A stretch of 64,000 bases of DNA. It comes from Paenibacillus tyrphae (lineage in GTDB: Bacteria > Bacillota > Bacilli > Paenibacillales > NBRC-103111). The DNA is taken from contig NZ_JAMZAW010000006.1 in NCBI RefSeq assembly GCF_024158745.1, forward strand, positions 62,001 to 126,000, written 5' to 3'. Of the stretch, positions 17,957-26,043 are shown piece after piece. The notes under the pieces are model-generated. The model searched no databases and was not told the origin of the DNA. It saw only the letters and a list, made by a program, of their open reading frames with translations. The position numbers and the translations under genes are program-made. How positions within the stretch are numbered: the stretch's first letter is position 1; the number at the start of each line of letters is the position of its first letter.

Positions 17957-18713
17957 GCGGCTGGCGCGGGAGGAGCTGACTTATTTATTGTCCCGGGAAC
18001 GGGATGTCGAGCTGCTGCCTTTCGCTACGAGCGGCGTTCAATTACTGGAACTGGCAACAGTTCACAAGCCGGATATCGTCTTTCTCGACATTCATATGCC
18101 CGGCCTGGACGGGGTGCAGACCGCGCACAAGCTGATGGATGTCGAGCCGCGGCCGTATATTGTTTTTGCTACGGCTTACGAGCAGTATGCCGTAGAAGCG
18201 TTCCGTCTGGAAGCGGCCGATTATTTGTTAAAGCCTTACGACGAGGAACGCCTGCGTCAAACGCTGCAGAGAATACGCAAAATGCGGGCTCCCTCCGAAG
18301 GGACGGTGATCCCGTCCGCTGCCGCGGCGGCTTCGTTGGCTGTGGATGGGGCGAGCCGGTCCCGGAGCGCATTCAAGCCAAAGCTGTTGATCGATGACGG
18401 CAGCCGTATGGTGGTGGTCGAGCCGGCGAAGATTAGCTATGCGGTTAAGGAAGAGAAGCTTACGCAAATTCATATGGCCGACGGGCAGGTGCATATGACC
18501 CGGCAGACGCTTCAGGAGCTGGAGGAGAAGCTGACGGGGTATGCTTTTTTCCGGACGCACCGCAGCTATTTGGTCAACGTGGACCGCATCGATGAAATCG
18601 AGCCGTGGTTTAACGGCGCTTACAACGTCGTCTTGAAGGATGCCGGGCGGAGCAAAGTGCCTTTGTCCAGAGTCGCGGCCAAGGAATTGATCAAGCGGCT
18701 GCAGGGAGAGTAA
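17931..18713 (+). CDS. LytTR-family response regulator
   Basis: A 260-residue protein. The receiver domain (residues 1-118) has the acidic pair MIAEDE, the phospho-Asp in VFLDIHMPGLDG, the Thr in FATAY and the Lys in YLLKPYD. After a linker, the LytTR DNA-binding domain (about 150-258) contains FFRTHRSYLVNVDRIDEIEP. It is co-translated with the kinase gene. By analogy to BtsR and LytT, which control carboxylate uptake, its target is probably the adjacent DUF485/SSS importer; that link is inference from position. Confidence 0.9.
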   Translation: MKVMIAEDERLAREELTYLLSRERDVELLPFATSGVQLLELATVHKPDIVFLDIHMPGLDGVQTAHKLMDVEPRPYIVFATAYEQYAVEAFRLEAADYLLKPYDEERLRQTLQRIRKMRAPSEGTVIPSAAAAASLAVDGASRSRSAFKPKLLIDDGSRMVVVEPAKISYAVKEEKLTQIHMADGQVHMTRQTLQELEEKLTGYAFFRTHRSYLVNVDRIDEIEPWFNGAYNVVLKDAGRSKVPLSRVAAKELIKRLQGE

Positions 18714-18724
18714 CAGGCCGGGAA

Positions 18725-18752
18725 AGGCCGCTGTTCAGGACGGCTTTTAACC
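18725..18752 (+). terminator. Possible terminator after the LytTR regulator gene
   Basis: AGGCCG pairs with CGGCTT (one G-T) around a 10-base loop, followed by TTTT. Modest stability. Confidence 0.4.
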
Positions 18753-18810
18753 GTTTGGGGTGCGCTTTTTGACATTTCGCGCCGAAGTTCAAGTGATCTG
18801 CATGTTCCTA

Positions 18811-18834
18811 TGCTACAATTATAAAGCGCTTACA
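18811..18834 (+). promoter_or_regulatory. Extended -10 promoter with overlapping cre-like site
   Basis: TGC-TACAAT (18811-18819) looks like an extended -10. ATAAAGCGCTTACA at 18821-18834 matches 12 of 14 positions of the CcpA cre consensus TGWNANCGNTNWCA and would cover the transcription start. This suggests catabolite repression of the importer genes at 18957-20825. Confidence 0.5.
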
Positions 18835-18956
18835 AGTAAATTACTGGGATCTGGGGCCGATGAAAAAAGCTTCTTGGTTCCGATAGCGCAGCGGCCGGTA
18901 TTTCCGGCAGACGTTAGACCAAGAGCGACGATCAAACTTTGCAGGAGGGAAATCCC

Positions 18957-19286
18957 ATGAAAGAACAATCCCGAAGGAATGCTTACAGCGAAATCGTACG
19001 CTCCGATACGTTTCGCAGACTGATGGTCCAAAAGAAACGTTTTATCCTGCCGATGTCGATCTTTTTCCTCGTGTTCTACTTCATTCTTCCGGTCCTGACC
19101 TCGTATTCGCAAGTGCTGAACACCAAAGCGGTCGGTTCGATCACGTGGGCATGGATTTTCGCTTTTGCGCAATTTATTATGACTTGGGTGCTGTGTTCGC
19201 TGTATACCCGCAAGGCGGTCGAGTTCGACGCCTTGGCCGAACAAATCAAAGACGAATCCAAAACGAGCCTGCGGAAGGTGGGGTAG
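18957..19286 (+). CDS. DUF485 membrane protein (transporter small subunit)
   Basis: A 109-residue protein with two transmembrane helices (FILPMSIFFLVFYFILPVL and a second at about residues 62-82) and charged ends, typical of DUF485 (YjcH/YwcB). Members precede acetate/pyruvate SSS permeases and are thought to accompany them. GCAGGAGGG stands 7 bases before ATG 18957; an in-frame TTG at 18939 overlaps that box and is rejected. Four bases separate it from the permease gene. Confidence 0.88.
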   Translation: MKEQSRRNAYSEIVRSDTFRRLMVQKKRFILPMSIFFLVFYFILPVLTSYSQVLNTKAVGSITWAWIFAFAQFIMTWVLCSLYTRKAVEFDALAEQIKDESKTSLRKVG

Positions 19287-19289
19287 CCG

Positions 19290-20825
19290 ATGATGAATAC
19301 GGCCTTTCTCTTGTTTCTGATCATCGTGGCGGGAACGCTGGTCATTACGTATTATGCGGCAAAAAAAACGAAGACCGCCAGCGAGTTTTACACCGCCGGG
19401 GGCGGGTTAACCGGCTGGCAGAACGGTCTGGCCATAGCGGGCGACTACATGTCTGCGGCTTCCTTCCTGGGGATCGCCGGCATGGTGGCGCTGTTCGGCT
19501 TCGACGGCTTCTTTTACAGCATCGGCTTTCTTGTCGCGTACCTTGTCGTGTTATATCTGGTGGCGGAGCCGCTGCGCAATCTGGGCAAGTATACGATGGC
19601 GGATATGATCGCGGCCCGTTTCGACAACAAGAAAGTGCGGGGCGTGGCGGCGCTGAACTCGATCACGATCTCGATCTTCTATATGATCGCCCAATTGGTG
19701 GGCGCCGGAGCCTTGATCAAGCTGCTGCTTGGTCTCGAATATTCGACCTCGGTCCTGATCGTTGGAGCGCTGATGACCGTCTACGTCGTGTTCGGCGGCA
19801 TGACGGCCACGAGCTGGGTGCAGATCATCAAATGCGTGCTGCTGATGGCGGGTACGTTCATCATTTCGCTGATTGTCTTCGCCAAATTCGACTTTAATCT
19901 CCTTCATATGTTCGACGAGATGGCGAAGGCTACGCCGCTGAAAGAAGCCTTCTTGAATCCGGGCAACAAGTTTACGAACGGGCTGGATACGATCTCGCTC
20001 AATCTGGCGCTTGTGCTCGGTACTGCGGGCCTACCGCATATTTTGATCCGCTTTTTTACGGTAAAAGACGCCCCGACCGCGAGGAAGTCTGTGGTTGTCG
20101 CTACTTGGGTTATCGGGCTGTTCTATGTCATGACGATTTTCCTCGGCTTCGGCGCGGCTGCTTTTGTCGGGAAGGATGTGATCGTGCAGGCGAACGCGGC
20201 CGGCAACATGGCGGCCCCGCTGCTGGCTAAGGCGCTCGGCGGAGATTTCCTGTTCGCTTTCGTCTCGGCTGTAGCGTTTGCTACGATTCTGGCGGTCGTT
20301 GCTGGACTCGTGCTCTCGGCGGCCTCGGCTTTTGCACACGACTTCTACAGCCATATTTTGCGTAAAGGGAAGGCGACGGAGAAGGAGCAGGTAAGATCCG
20401 CCAAGCTGGCCTCCGTTGGAGTTGCGATAATTTCGATTATACTGGCGCTGTTTGCCCAGAAGCTGAACGTTGCTTTTCTGGTCTCGCTGGCCTTCGCCGT
20501 TGCTGCGAGCGCCAACCTGCCGGTCCTCGTGTTCACCGTGTTCTGGCGCAGATTCAATACCGCCGGCGCCGTGACGGGAATGCTCGTAGGCTTGATCAGT
20601 TCTTTGATCTTGGTGATGGTCAGCCCTAACGTGTGGGACCCGGTCGCAGGGAAGGCCATTCTCGTCGGAGAGCCGCTCATATCGCTGACGAATCCGGGAA
20701 TTATCTCGATCCCGATCGGATTCGTGGGCGCCATTGCCGGAACCTTGCTCTCATCCAAACGCAACGACGAGAAGTACGATGAGATTCTGGTAAAAGCAAA
20801 TACGGGCATGCAAGAGGTCGTGTGA
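19290..20825 (+). CDS. Sodium:solute symporter, acetate/monocarboxylate type (ActP/YwcA-like)
   Basis: A 511-residue protein with about 13 predicted membrane helices and the SSS family core (ASEFYTAGGGLTGWQNGLAIAG; GDYMSAASFLGIAG; GLPHILIRFFTVKDAPTARK). The last motif and the DUF485 partner point to the acetate/pyruvate branch. It sits in the plasma membrane and imports small carboxylates with sodium. It follows the LytS/LytR-like pair and a cre-like promoter, so uptake is probably tied to extracellular carboxylate and carbon status. An AAGGTGGGG box precedes the start. Confidence 0.9.
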   Translation: MMNTAFLLFLIIVAGTLVITYYAAKKTKTASEFYTAGGGLTGWQNGLAIAGDYMSAASFLGIAGMVALFGFDGFFYSIGFLVAYLVVLYLVAEPLRNLGKYTMADMIAARFDNKKVRGVAALNSITISIFYMIAQLVGAGALIKLLLGLEYSTSVLIVGALMTVYVVFGGMTATSWVQIIKCVLLMAGTFIISLIVFAKFDFNLLHMFDEMAKATPLKEAFLNPGNKFTNGLDTISLNLALVLGTAGLPHILIRFFTVKDAPTARKSVVVATWVIGLFYVMTIFLGFGAAAFVGKDVIVQANAAGNMAAPLLAKALGGDFLFAFVSAVAFATILAVVAGLVLSAASAFAHDFYSHILRKGKATEKEQVRSAKLASVGVAIISIILALFAQKLNVAFLVSLAFAVAASANLPVLVFTVFWRRFNTAGAVTGMLVGLISSLILVMVSPNVWDPVAGKAILVGEPLISLTNPGIISIPIGFVGAIAGTLLSSKRNDEKYDEILVKANTGMQEVV

Positions 20826-20849
20826 GTTGAATCGAATAAAGTTGTTCGG

Positions 20850-20876
20850 GAGTCGTGCCGGCGCACGGCTCTTTTT
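20850..20876 (+). terminator. Terminator after the SSS permease gene
   Basis: GAGTCGTGC at 20850-20858 pairs with GCACGGCTC at 20863-20871 (one G-T), followed by TTTTT. Confidence 0.85.
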
Positions 20877-20888
20877 CTCGTTGTCCGG

Positions 20889-20934
20889 TTGACTTTTATA
20901 CCCCACTGGGTATATCATATACCCCATAGGGTAT
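20889..20934 (+). promoter_or_regulatory. Promoter with two CsoR/CstR-type operators
   Basis: TTGACT (20889-20894) and TATCAT (20913-20918, 18-base spacer) form a promoter. Two 16-bp palindromes, ATACCCCACTGGGTAT (20898-20913) and ATACCCCATAGGGTAT (20919-20934), lie in the spacer and across the start region, 21 bp apart. The ATACCCC-GGGTAT core is the known CsoR/CstR operator, matching the regulator encoded at 23437. Confidence 0.85.
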
Positions 20935-20964
20935 TTCTTATTTTATAGAAAAGGACTGATTGCC

Positions 20965-23421
20965 GTGCCTAGAAATATTGTCATCGTTGGCGGAGTGGCG
21001 GGCGGCGCTACGGCGGCTGCCCGATTAAGACGTTTGAACGAGCACGATTCGATCACGATGTTCGAACGCGGAGAGCATATTTCGTTTGCCAATTGCGGGC
21101 TGCCTTATTATATCGGAGGGACGATTGCATCCCGCGACAAGCTGCTGCTTCAATCGCCGCAGGGGATGAAGGACCGGTTCGGCATCGACGTTAAGGTGCG
21201 AACGGAAGTGACGGCGATCGACCGGGCGGGCAAAAAAGTACGGGTCAAGCAATTGGATACCGGAGAAGAAGCGGAATATTCGTACGATGTTCTCGTGTTA
21301 TCGCCGGGGGCGAAGCCCATCGTGCCGGAAATTCCCGGCTTAACCGAGGCGGAAGCGGTGTTCACGCTGCGCAATATTCCCGATACGGACCGGATTCACG
21401 CATGGATTGACGGGCATAAGCCGCGTCATGCCGCCATTATCGGCGGAGGGTTTATCGGCGTCGAAATGGCCGAAAATCTGCGCCATCGCGGTCTTGAAGT
21501 GACGCTGGTGGAGCGGAACGGGCAGGTGCTGGGGCCGCTTGACCCCGAGATGGCCAAACCGGTGGAACGGCACATGCGTCTCCAAGGAGTTGATCTTGTG
21601 CTCGGTGCGTCCGTCGTCGCCATCGAAGATCGCGGGAAAACGCTGCGCCTGTCCACAGGGCAAGTTCTCCGGACGGATATGCTGCTGCTGGCCATCGGCG
21701 TGACGCCGGAGAGCGGACTGGCCCGCGAGGCGGGGCTTGAGCTTGGCGTGAGAGGAGCGATCCGTGTAAACGAACGGCTGCAAACGAGCGATCCGTCCAT
21801 CTACGCGGTCGGCGATGCGATCGAAGTGAAAGACCGGACGCTCGGCTTCGAAACAGTCGTGCCGCTCGCTTGGGGGGCCAACCGTCAAGGGCGGCTGGTT
21901 GCGGACGCGATTCAAGGGCGGAAAGCCTCCTACCCCGGGGCTTACGGAACGGCGATTGTCCAAGCATTTGACCTGACCGCGGCCGTCACCGGGGTAAATG
22001 AGAAGACGCTGAACAAGCTGGGGGTGCCGTATGAGGCTATCCATATCCATCCGGCCTCCCACGCCGGGTACTATCCCGGAGCTGCGCCGCTGTCGCTCAA
22101 GCTGCTGTTCGATAAAGCAAGCGGCGCGATTTACGGTGTGCAAGCCGTTGGGCAGGATGGGGTAGACAAGCGGATCGACGTGATTTCCGCGGCGATGCGC
22201 GGAGGACTGACGGCAGCCGAGCTGGCCGAATTGGAGCTGGCGTACGCACCTCCGTATTCGTCGGCCAAGGACCCGGTTAACATGGCCGGATACGTCGCGT
22301 CCAACGTGATGGAAGGCTTGGTCGAGACGATGCAGTGGCACGAGGTGGACGCGTATGTCGAGGGTGGCGGACTGCTCGTCGATGTCCGGGACGACGCCGA
22401 ACGGATGGCGGGCTACATTCCGGGTTCGGTCTGCATTCCACTGAACGATTTGCGCAACCGGCTGCACGAGCTTCCGCTCCAACATCCGGTTGTCGTCTCG
22501 TGCCAGGTCGGCTTGCGGGGCTATGTCGCGGCCCGGCTTCTTCAGCAGCACGGATACCGGGTGCGCAATTTGGACGGGGGCTACAGGACGTACGCCGCGA
22601 TGGCTGACGAGCCGCCGCTTCCGGCTCCCGAGACGGGCAGCGGTCCGTCGGCGGTGCCGACCGATTCTCCGGCCCCGGATTCTCCTGTTCAAGTTCAAGT
22701 TCAGGTCGACGCTTGCGGATTGCAGTGTCCAGGCCCTATTATGAAAGTATACGAAGCTGTCCGGCAAATGGCGCCGGGAGAACGGCTCGAAGTGAAGGCC
22801 ACCGATTTCGGATTCGCCGCGGATATTGCCAAATGGTGCGAAAAAACAGGCAATCCGCTGGAGACGGTCGAATCTTCGCCCGAAGGCGTGCGGGCGGTGC
22901 TCGTGAAAGGGGCCGCTGCCACGCCGCAGCAATTCGTCCCGGCTTCGTCCAAAAACGGCGCGACCATGGTCGTGTTCAGCGGCGACCTGGACAAAACGAT
23001 CGCCGCCTTCATCATTGCTTCGGGGGCCGCGGCGATGGGCAAGCCGGTCACGATGTTTTTCACCTTCTGGGGCTTGAACGTGCTGCGCAAGGCCGAATCC
23101 CCGGCCCTCAAGAAGGACGGCTTGGAAGCGATGTTCGGGATGATGATGCCCAAAGGCGCGGCCGCCCTTCCTTTGTCCAGAATGAACATGGGAGGTCTTG
23201 GCGCCAAGATGATTCGCCGCGTCATGCAGCGCAAAAATGTCGATTCACTGGAAGCCTTGATGGGCAATGCGATCCGGTCCGGCGTCAAGCTGGTCGCATG
23301 TACGATGAGTATGGATATTATGGGCATCCGCAAGGAGGAATTAATCGACGGTATCGATTATGCCGGCGTAGCGGCCTATTTGGGCGATGCCGAGGATTCG
23401 GGCTTGAATTTGTTTATTTAG
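20965..23421 (+). CDS. Four-domain sulfur protein: CoA-disulfide reductase, rhodanese, TusA, DsrE
   Basis: An 818-residue cytosolic protein. Residues 1-455 are an FAD/NAD(P)H disulfide reductase of the CoA-disulfide reductase group, with IVIVGGVAGGATAAARLRRL and the single redox Cys in FANCGLPYYIGG. Residues about 460-555 are a rhodanese domain with persulfide Cys in VVVSCQVGLRGY. After a Pro/Ser-rich linker (about 557-583), a TusA domain has CGLQCPGPIMK (the CPxP motif). The last 160 residues are DsrE-like with a Cys in LVACTMSMDIMG. The fusion joins the steps that make, pass and reduce persulfide sulfur. The start is GTG with AAAAGGA upstream. Co-transcription with the cstR-type gene and the double operator indicates induction by reactive sulfur. 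Confidence 0.92.
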   Translation: MPRNIVIVGGVAGGATAAARLRRLNEHDSITMFERGEHISFANCGLPYYIGGTIASRDKLLLQSPQGMKDRFGIDVKVRTEVTAIDRAGKKVRVKQLDTGEEAEYSYDVLVLSPGAKPIVPEIPGLTEAEAVFTLRNIPDTDRIHAWIDGHKPRHAAIIGGGFIGVEMAENLRHRGLEVTLVERNGQVLGPLDPEMAKPVERHMRLQGVDLVLGASVVAIEDRGKTLRLSTGQVLRTDMLLLAIGVTPESGLAREAGLELGVRGAIRVNERLQTSDPSIYAVGDAIEVKDRTLGFETVVPLAWGANRQGRLVADAIQGRKASYPGAYGTAIVQAFDLTAAVTGVNEKTLNKLGVPYEAIHIHPASHAGYYPGAAPLSLKLLFDKASGAIYGVQAVGQDGVDKRIDVISAAMRGGLTAAELAELELAYAPPYSSAKDPVNMAGYVASNVMEGLVETMQWHEVDAYVEGGGLLVDVRDDAERMAGYIPGSVCIPLNDLRNRLHELPLQHPVVVSCQVGLRGYVAARLLQQHGYRVRNLDGGYRTYAAMADEPPLPAPETGSGPSAVPTDSPAPDSPVQVQVQVDACGLQCPGPIMKVYEAVRQMAPGERLEVKATDFGFAADIAKWCEKTGNPLETVESSPEGVRAVLVKGAAATPQQFVPASSKNGATMVVFSGDLDKTIAAFIIASGAAAMGKPVTMFFTFWGLNVLRKAESPALKKDGLEAMFGMMMPKGAAALPLSRMNMGGLGAKMIRRVMQRKNVDSLEALMGNAIRSGVKLVACTMSMDIMGIRKEELIDGIDYAGVAAYLGDAEDSGLNLFI

Positions 23422-23436
23422 AAGAGGTGAGTCGGT

Positions 23437-23697
23437 GTGGAATACGATAATGCGGTCAAAAACCGGCTGAAGCGGATCGAAGGCCAGATCCGCGGAGTGC
23501 TGGGCATGCTGGAAGAAGGAAAAGATTGCAGAGACATCGTAACGCAGCTGTCTGCGATAAGGACGGCCGTAGACCGGACGATCGGCACGGTCATCGGGGC
23601 GAATCTGGAGCACTGTATCCGGGAGGAGCTGGAAAAAGGCAATTCGCCCGATCAAGTGATCCAAGAGGCCGTGCAGCTGCTGGTTAAGAGCCGATAA
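23437..23697 (+). CDS. CsoR/RcnR-family repressor, CstR (persulfide-sensor) type
   Basis: An 86-residue all-helical repressor. The two conserved cysteines are in GKDCRDIVTQL (about residue 31) and LEHCIREEL (about residue 60). The residue four before the second Cys, a copper-ligand His in copper-sensing CsoR, is Asn here (ANLEHC), which favours CstR, the paralogue that forms a di-/trisulfide with reactive sulfur. It shares an operon with the sulfur fusion enzyme and probably represses it through the two ATACCCC palindromes at 20898-20934. The start is GTG after GAAGAGGTGA. Confidence 0.88.
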   Translation: MEYDNAVKNRLKRIEGQIRGVLGMLEEGKDCRDIVTQLSAIRTAVDRTIGTVIGANLEHCIREELEKGNSPDQVIQEAVQLLVKSR

Positions 23698-23764
23698 GAA
23701 CTGGTCTAGCCGCGACATGCGATGCCGGCGGCAGGTGGTCAGATGTTTGAAGGTCATAATGCTC

Positions 23765-23785
23765 AGGGAGGGAACTACCCTCCCT
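23765..23785 (+). repeat. Hairpin left of palindromic element copy 2
   Basis: AGGGAGGG (23765-23772) pairs with CCCTCCCT (23778-23785), no T-tract. The stem is repeated in the terminator on the other side of the element (24001-24022) with a different loop. Confidence 0.6.
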
Positions 23786-23791
23786 CAGAGT

Positions 23792-23994
23792 GTTGAAAAA
23801 GTGGCTTTTACAAAAATAGAGATGCATACGGAGGTGGGGTGTCTACTGGAGGAGCGATAGCGTTCGCCTTTGTCTGCGGGAAATATCCGCTGCTAAGCGA
23901 ATTCTAATAGAAATTTCCTGCAGACAACAGTGACCGGAAGTAGATACCCCACCCCCTCGTAACCTCTATCACCTCAATTGACCACTTTCTCAAC
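23792..23994 (+). repeat. Palindromic intergenic element, copy 2
   Basis: About 203 bp, same structure as the other two copies: GTTGAAAAAGTGG at the left end, CCACTTTCTCAAC at the right end, GGTGGGGTGTCTACTGG and its diverged complement inside, tip at CCGCT-GCT-AAGCG. It lies between convergent cstR-type and hxlR-type genes. This copy is the most diverged of the three. Confidence 0.85.
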
Positions 23995-23999
23995 AAGCT

Positions 24000-24033
24000 A
24001 AGGGAGGGAACGATCCCTCCCTTATTTTTTTTC
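24000..24033 (+). terminator. Terminator right of element copy 2
   Basis: AAGGGAGGG pairs with CCCTCCCTT, followed by A and eight T on the plus strand. Its right arm overlaps the stop codon of the convergent hxlR-type gene. Confidence 0.8.
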
Positions 24034-24399
24034 GGCTTGTTGCGCTGCGGCCGACTGCTGATCGCTTTGTATCCAACTGCTGTGCATGTAGCCCCAATCG
24101 CACATGCCTTTGAGCACGGCTTGCAGCGTTTTTCCGTGTTCCGATAACGAATATTCAACCCGGGGCGGAATTTCGTGATAGACGACTCTCGTGATCAGTC
24201 CGTCCCGTTCCAGCTCGCGCAGTTGATTGGTCAGCATGCCTTGCGTGACATGGGGGAGATGGCGCCTTAATTCTCCGAACCGTTTCGTCCCTTCTTCCAG
24301 CAGGATGAACAAAATCAGCGGCTTCCACTTTCCCCCGATCGCCTGCAGCGTGGTGACAACTCCGTGCGTCGACACGGAATGTTGCGGTGGCTCCTGCAT
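24022..24399 (-). CDS. HxlR-family transcriptional regulator
   Basis: A 125-residue winged-helix protein: [41 protein letters not shown] and [15 protein letters not shown] are the diagnostic HxlR motifs. These proteins often respond to aldehydes or reactive electrophiles and control adjacent oxidoreductases. It is encoded 129 bases downstream of the SDR gene on the same strand, but a terminator-like hairpin separates them. AAGGAGTG precedes the ATG. Target not identifiable. Confidence 0.88.
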   Translation of the reverse strand: MQEPPQHSVSTHGVVTTLQAIGGKWKPLILFILLEEGTKRFGELRRHLPHVTQGMLTNQLRELERDGLITRVVYHEIPPRVEYSLSEHGKTLQAVLKGMCDWGYMHSSWIQSDQQSAAAQQAEKK

Positions 24400-24487
24400 T
24401 GTACTTCACTCCTTGAATAATATAGGCTCCCATCATTATAAATCATCCTATAACAAAAGGCTTTTTTTGCTTCGACATCCGGGTATA

Positions 24488-24516
24488 GAAAAAGGCGCAG
24501 CATAATTTACTGCACC
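24488..24516 (-). terminator. Terminator after the SDR gene (minus strand)
   Basis: On the minus strand GGTGCAG pairs with CTGCGCC around a 9-base loop (one G-T), followed by TTTTTC. Confidence 0.55.
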
Positions 24517-24528
24517 TCTCGTTTCGTT

Positions 24529-25368
24529 TTACATATTCAATTGCAGCTTACGGGTATTCAGCATGCCTTCGAGTCCGGTAGGATCTTGCTCCACTTTGAA
24601 GCGCACGAAAGCGTCGGCTTGCTCCGATGTGCGAATACGCAGCGGCTTCGTCTCCATGTTCACCAGCTTTAGCATCACCTCAGCGACGGACTCCGGCGTT
24701 TGCGGAACGGCATTCCGTTTGGAGAACGTGCCGATATACGTTTCGAAGACGGGTTTGTATTCATCGTCGCGGATGCCGCCGGTTTGTTCGACATGCGCGA
24801 GTACGGTACTGTTGAAATGGGTTGCGATTGCGCCGGGTTCGAGCAAAGTGACATCGACGTTAAAAGTCGGCTTGTAGTAAGTGGCTAAGCTCTCTAACAA
24901 GCCTTCGACCGCAAACTTGCTGGCACAATAAATTTCGTTTAAAGGTTGACCGACTAACCCCCCGACACTTGTTGTAGCTATCAGATGACCGGATGCCGCC
25001 TTGCGCAGGAGCGGGAGCCCGGCACGAATGGTATGCATGACTCCATAGACGTTTGTATCGAAGACGGTTTGAATTTCCTCGAACGTAGCCTGCCCCAGAG
25101 AACGTAGAAAGCCAAAGCCTGCATTCGCGAAAAGCACATCCAAATGTCCGTGCCTCTCTTCGATCGTTGCGAAAGCCCGCTCCAACGACTCTGGCTGCGT
25201 AACTTCCATTTCAAGGAAATGAAGGTTAGGGCGACCGCCGTGCTGCTCCTGATCGCGCAGGACGTTGCGGGTGCCTGCATAAACCGTCCACCCCTGATCA
25301 GCAAATAAGATGGCGGTTGCTAGTCCGATGCCAGAGGAAGCTCCGGTAATGGCAATAATTTTATTCAT
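24529..25368 (-). CDS. Short-chain dehydrogenase/reductase
   Basis: A 279-residue classical-type SDR: cofactor loop ITGASSGIGLATAILFA, the NAG motif in LFANAGFG, catalytic Ser in IATTSVGG and Tyr-x-x-x-Lys in IYCASKFAVEG. The substrate is unknown. The gene is preceded by the palindrome TTGTTTA-TTAAC-TAAACAA and by a MarR-type regulator gene transcribed the same way, so it is probably the regulated target of that MarR protein. Confidence 0.9.
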   Translation of the reverse strand: MNKIIAITGASSGIGLATAILFADQGWTVYAGTRNVLRDQEQHGGRPNLHFLEMEVTQPESLERAFATIEERHGHLDVLFANAGFGFLRSLGQATFEEIQTVFDTNVYGVMHTIRAGLPLLRKAASGHLIATTSVGGLVGQPLNEIYCASKFAVEGLLESLATYYKPTFNVDVTLLEPGAIATHFNSTVLAHVEQTGGIRDDEYKPVFETYIGTFSKRNAVPQTPESVAEVMLKLVNMETKPLRIRTSEQADAFVRFKVEQDPTGLEGMLNTRKLQLNM

Positions 25369-25391
25369 GCATTAACCACTCCTAATGTTTA

Positions 25392-25410
25392 TTGTTTATT
25401 AACTAAACAA
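25392..25410. promoter_or_regulatory. Palindromic operator upstream of the SDR gene
   Basis: TTGTTTA (25392-25398) and TAAACAA (25404-25410) form an inverted repeat with a 5-base centre, typical in size and AT content for a MarR-family site. Another TAAACAA lies at about 25420-25426. It starts 24 bases before the SDR start codon. Confidence 0.55.
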
Positions 25411-25473
25411 TATATAAAATAAACAATAAAGTCAAGACAGAATAAAAAATCCCAACGCACAAGGCATTGGGAT

Positions 25474-25884
25474 TTACAAAGGCAGCTTCTCCAAAAGCTG
25501 CTTCAGGGACGCAAGCTCGTCCGCCGAGTAATTTACAAATAGCTTTTCAATTTTCTTATTGTACGCATCGAGAATCGCATTTACAAGTTCATTTCCTTGA
25601 TCCGTTACTTGGAGGGACAAGCTCCTGCGGCTGTTCGGATGCGGCTTGCGGACAACGAGATTTTGCTCTTCCAACTTATCCAGAAGCTGAGTGACGGCTC
25701 CCCGCGTCAAACCGAACTCATTCGCGATATCAACGGCAATGCACTCCGGATGTTTGCGCAAATATTCGAGCGTATACATCATAATCGGGGAAATGTCATA
25801 GGCAGGAAGTACTTGTGTTAAGTAGGCGGAAAGCACACTTTTGATTTCACGAAATTTAGAAGTAATCAGATGATCGAGTTCCAT
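25474..25884 (-). CDS. MarR-family transcriptional regulator
   Basis: A 136-residue winged-helix regulator (MELDHLITSKFREIKSVL; HTH in AVDIANEFGLTRGAVTQLLD; wing HPNSRRSLSLQVTDQG). ATG 25884 follows GGGAGA; a longer reading upstream lacks a ribosome site. The end of the gene lies 105 bases from the SDR start, with the 25392-25410 palindrome between. Its own upstream region has TTGTTA (25902-25907) and TAACAA (25923-25928), a related inverted repeat that would allow autoregulation. Confidence 0.88.
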   Translation of the reverse strand: MELDHLITSKFREIKSVLSAYLTQVLPAYDISPIMMYTLEYLRKHPECIAVDIANEFGLTRGAVTQLLDKLEEQNLVVRKPHPNSRRSLSLQVTDQGNELVNAILDAYNKKIEKLFVNYSADELASLKQLLEKLPL

Positions 25885-25901
25885 GTAGACGTCTCCCTTA
25901 A

Positions 25902-25928
25902 TTGTTAACTTCCTATACATTATAACAA
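25902..25928. promoter_or_regulatory. Inverted repeat upstream of the MarR gene
   Basis: TTGTTA and TAACAA separated by 15 bases, similar in half-site to the SDR operator. On the minus strand TATAAT lies at the right edge, so the repeat would overlap the promoter of the marR-type gene. Confidence 0.4.
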
Positions 25929-26043
25929 CTGGATGGTTAAAAATATACGTCAGGCGATTCAGCACGGGTGCATCCCGGCAGGGAAAAGGGTAAAAAGGAT
26001 ATAGCCCTGCTCCCTCTCTACAGGCAGCAGGACTTTGTGCGCC

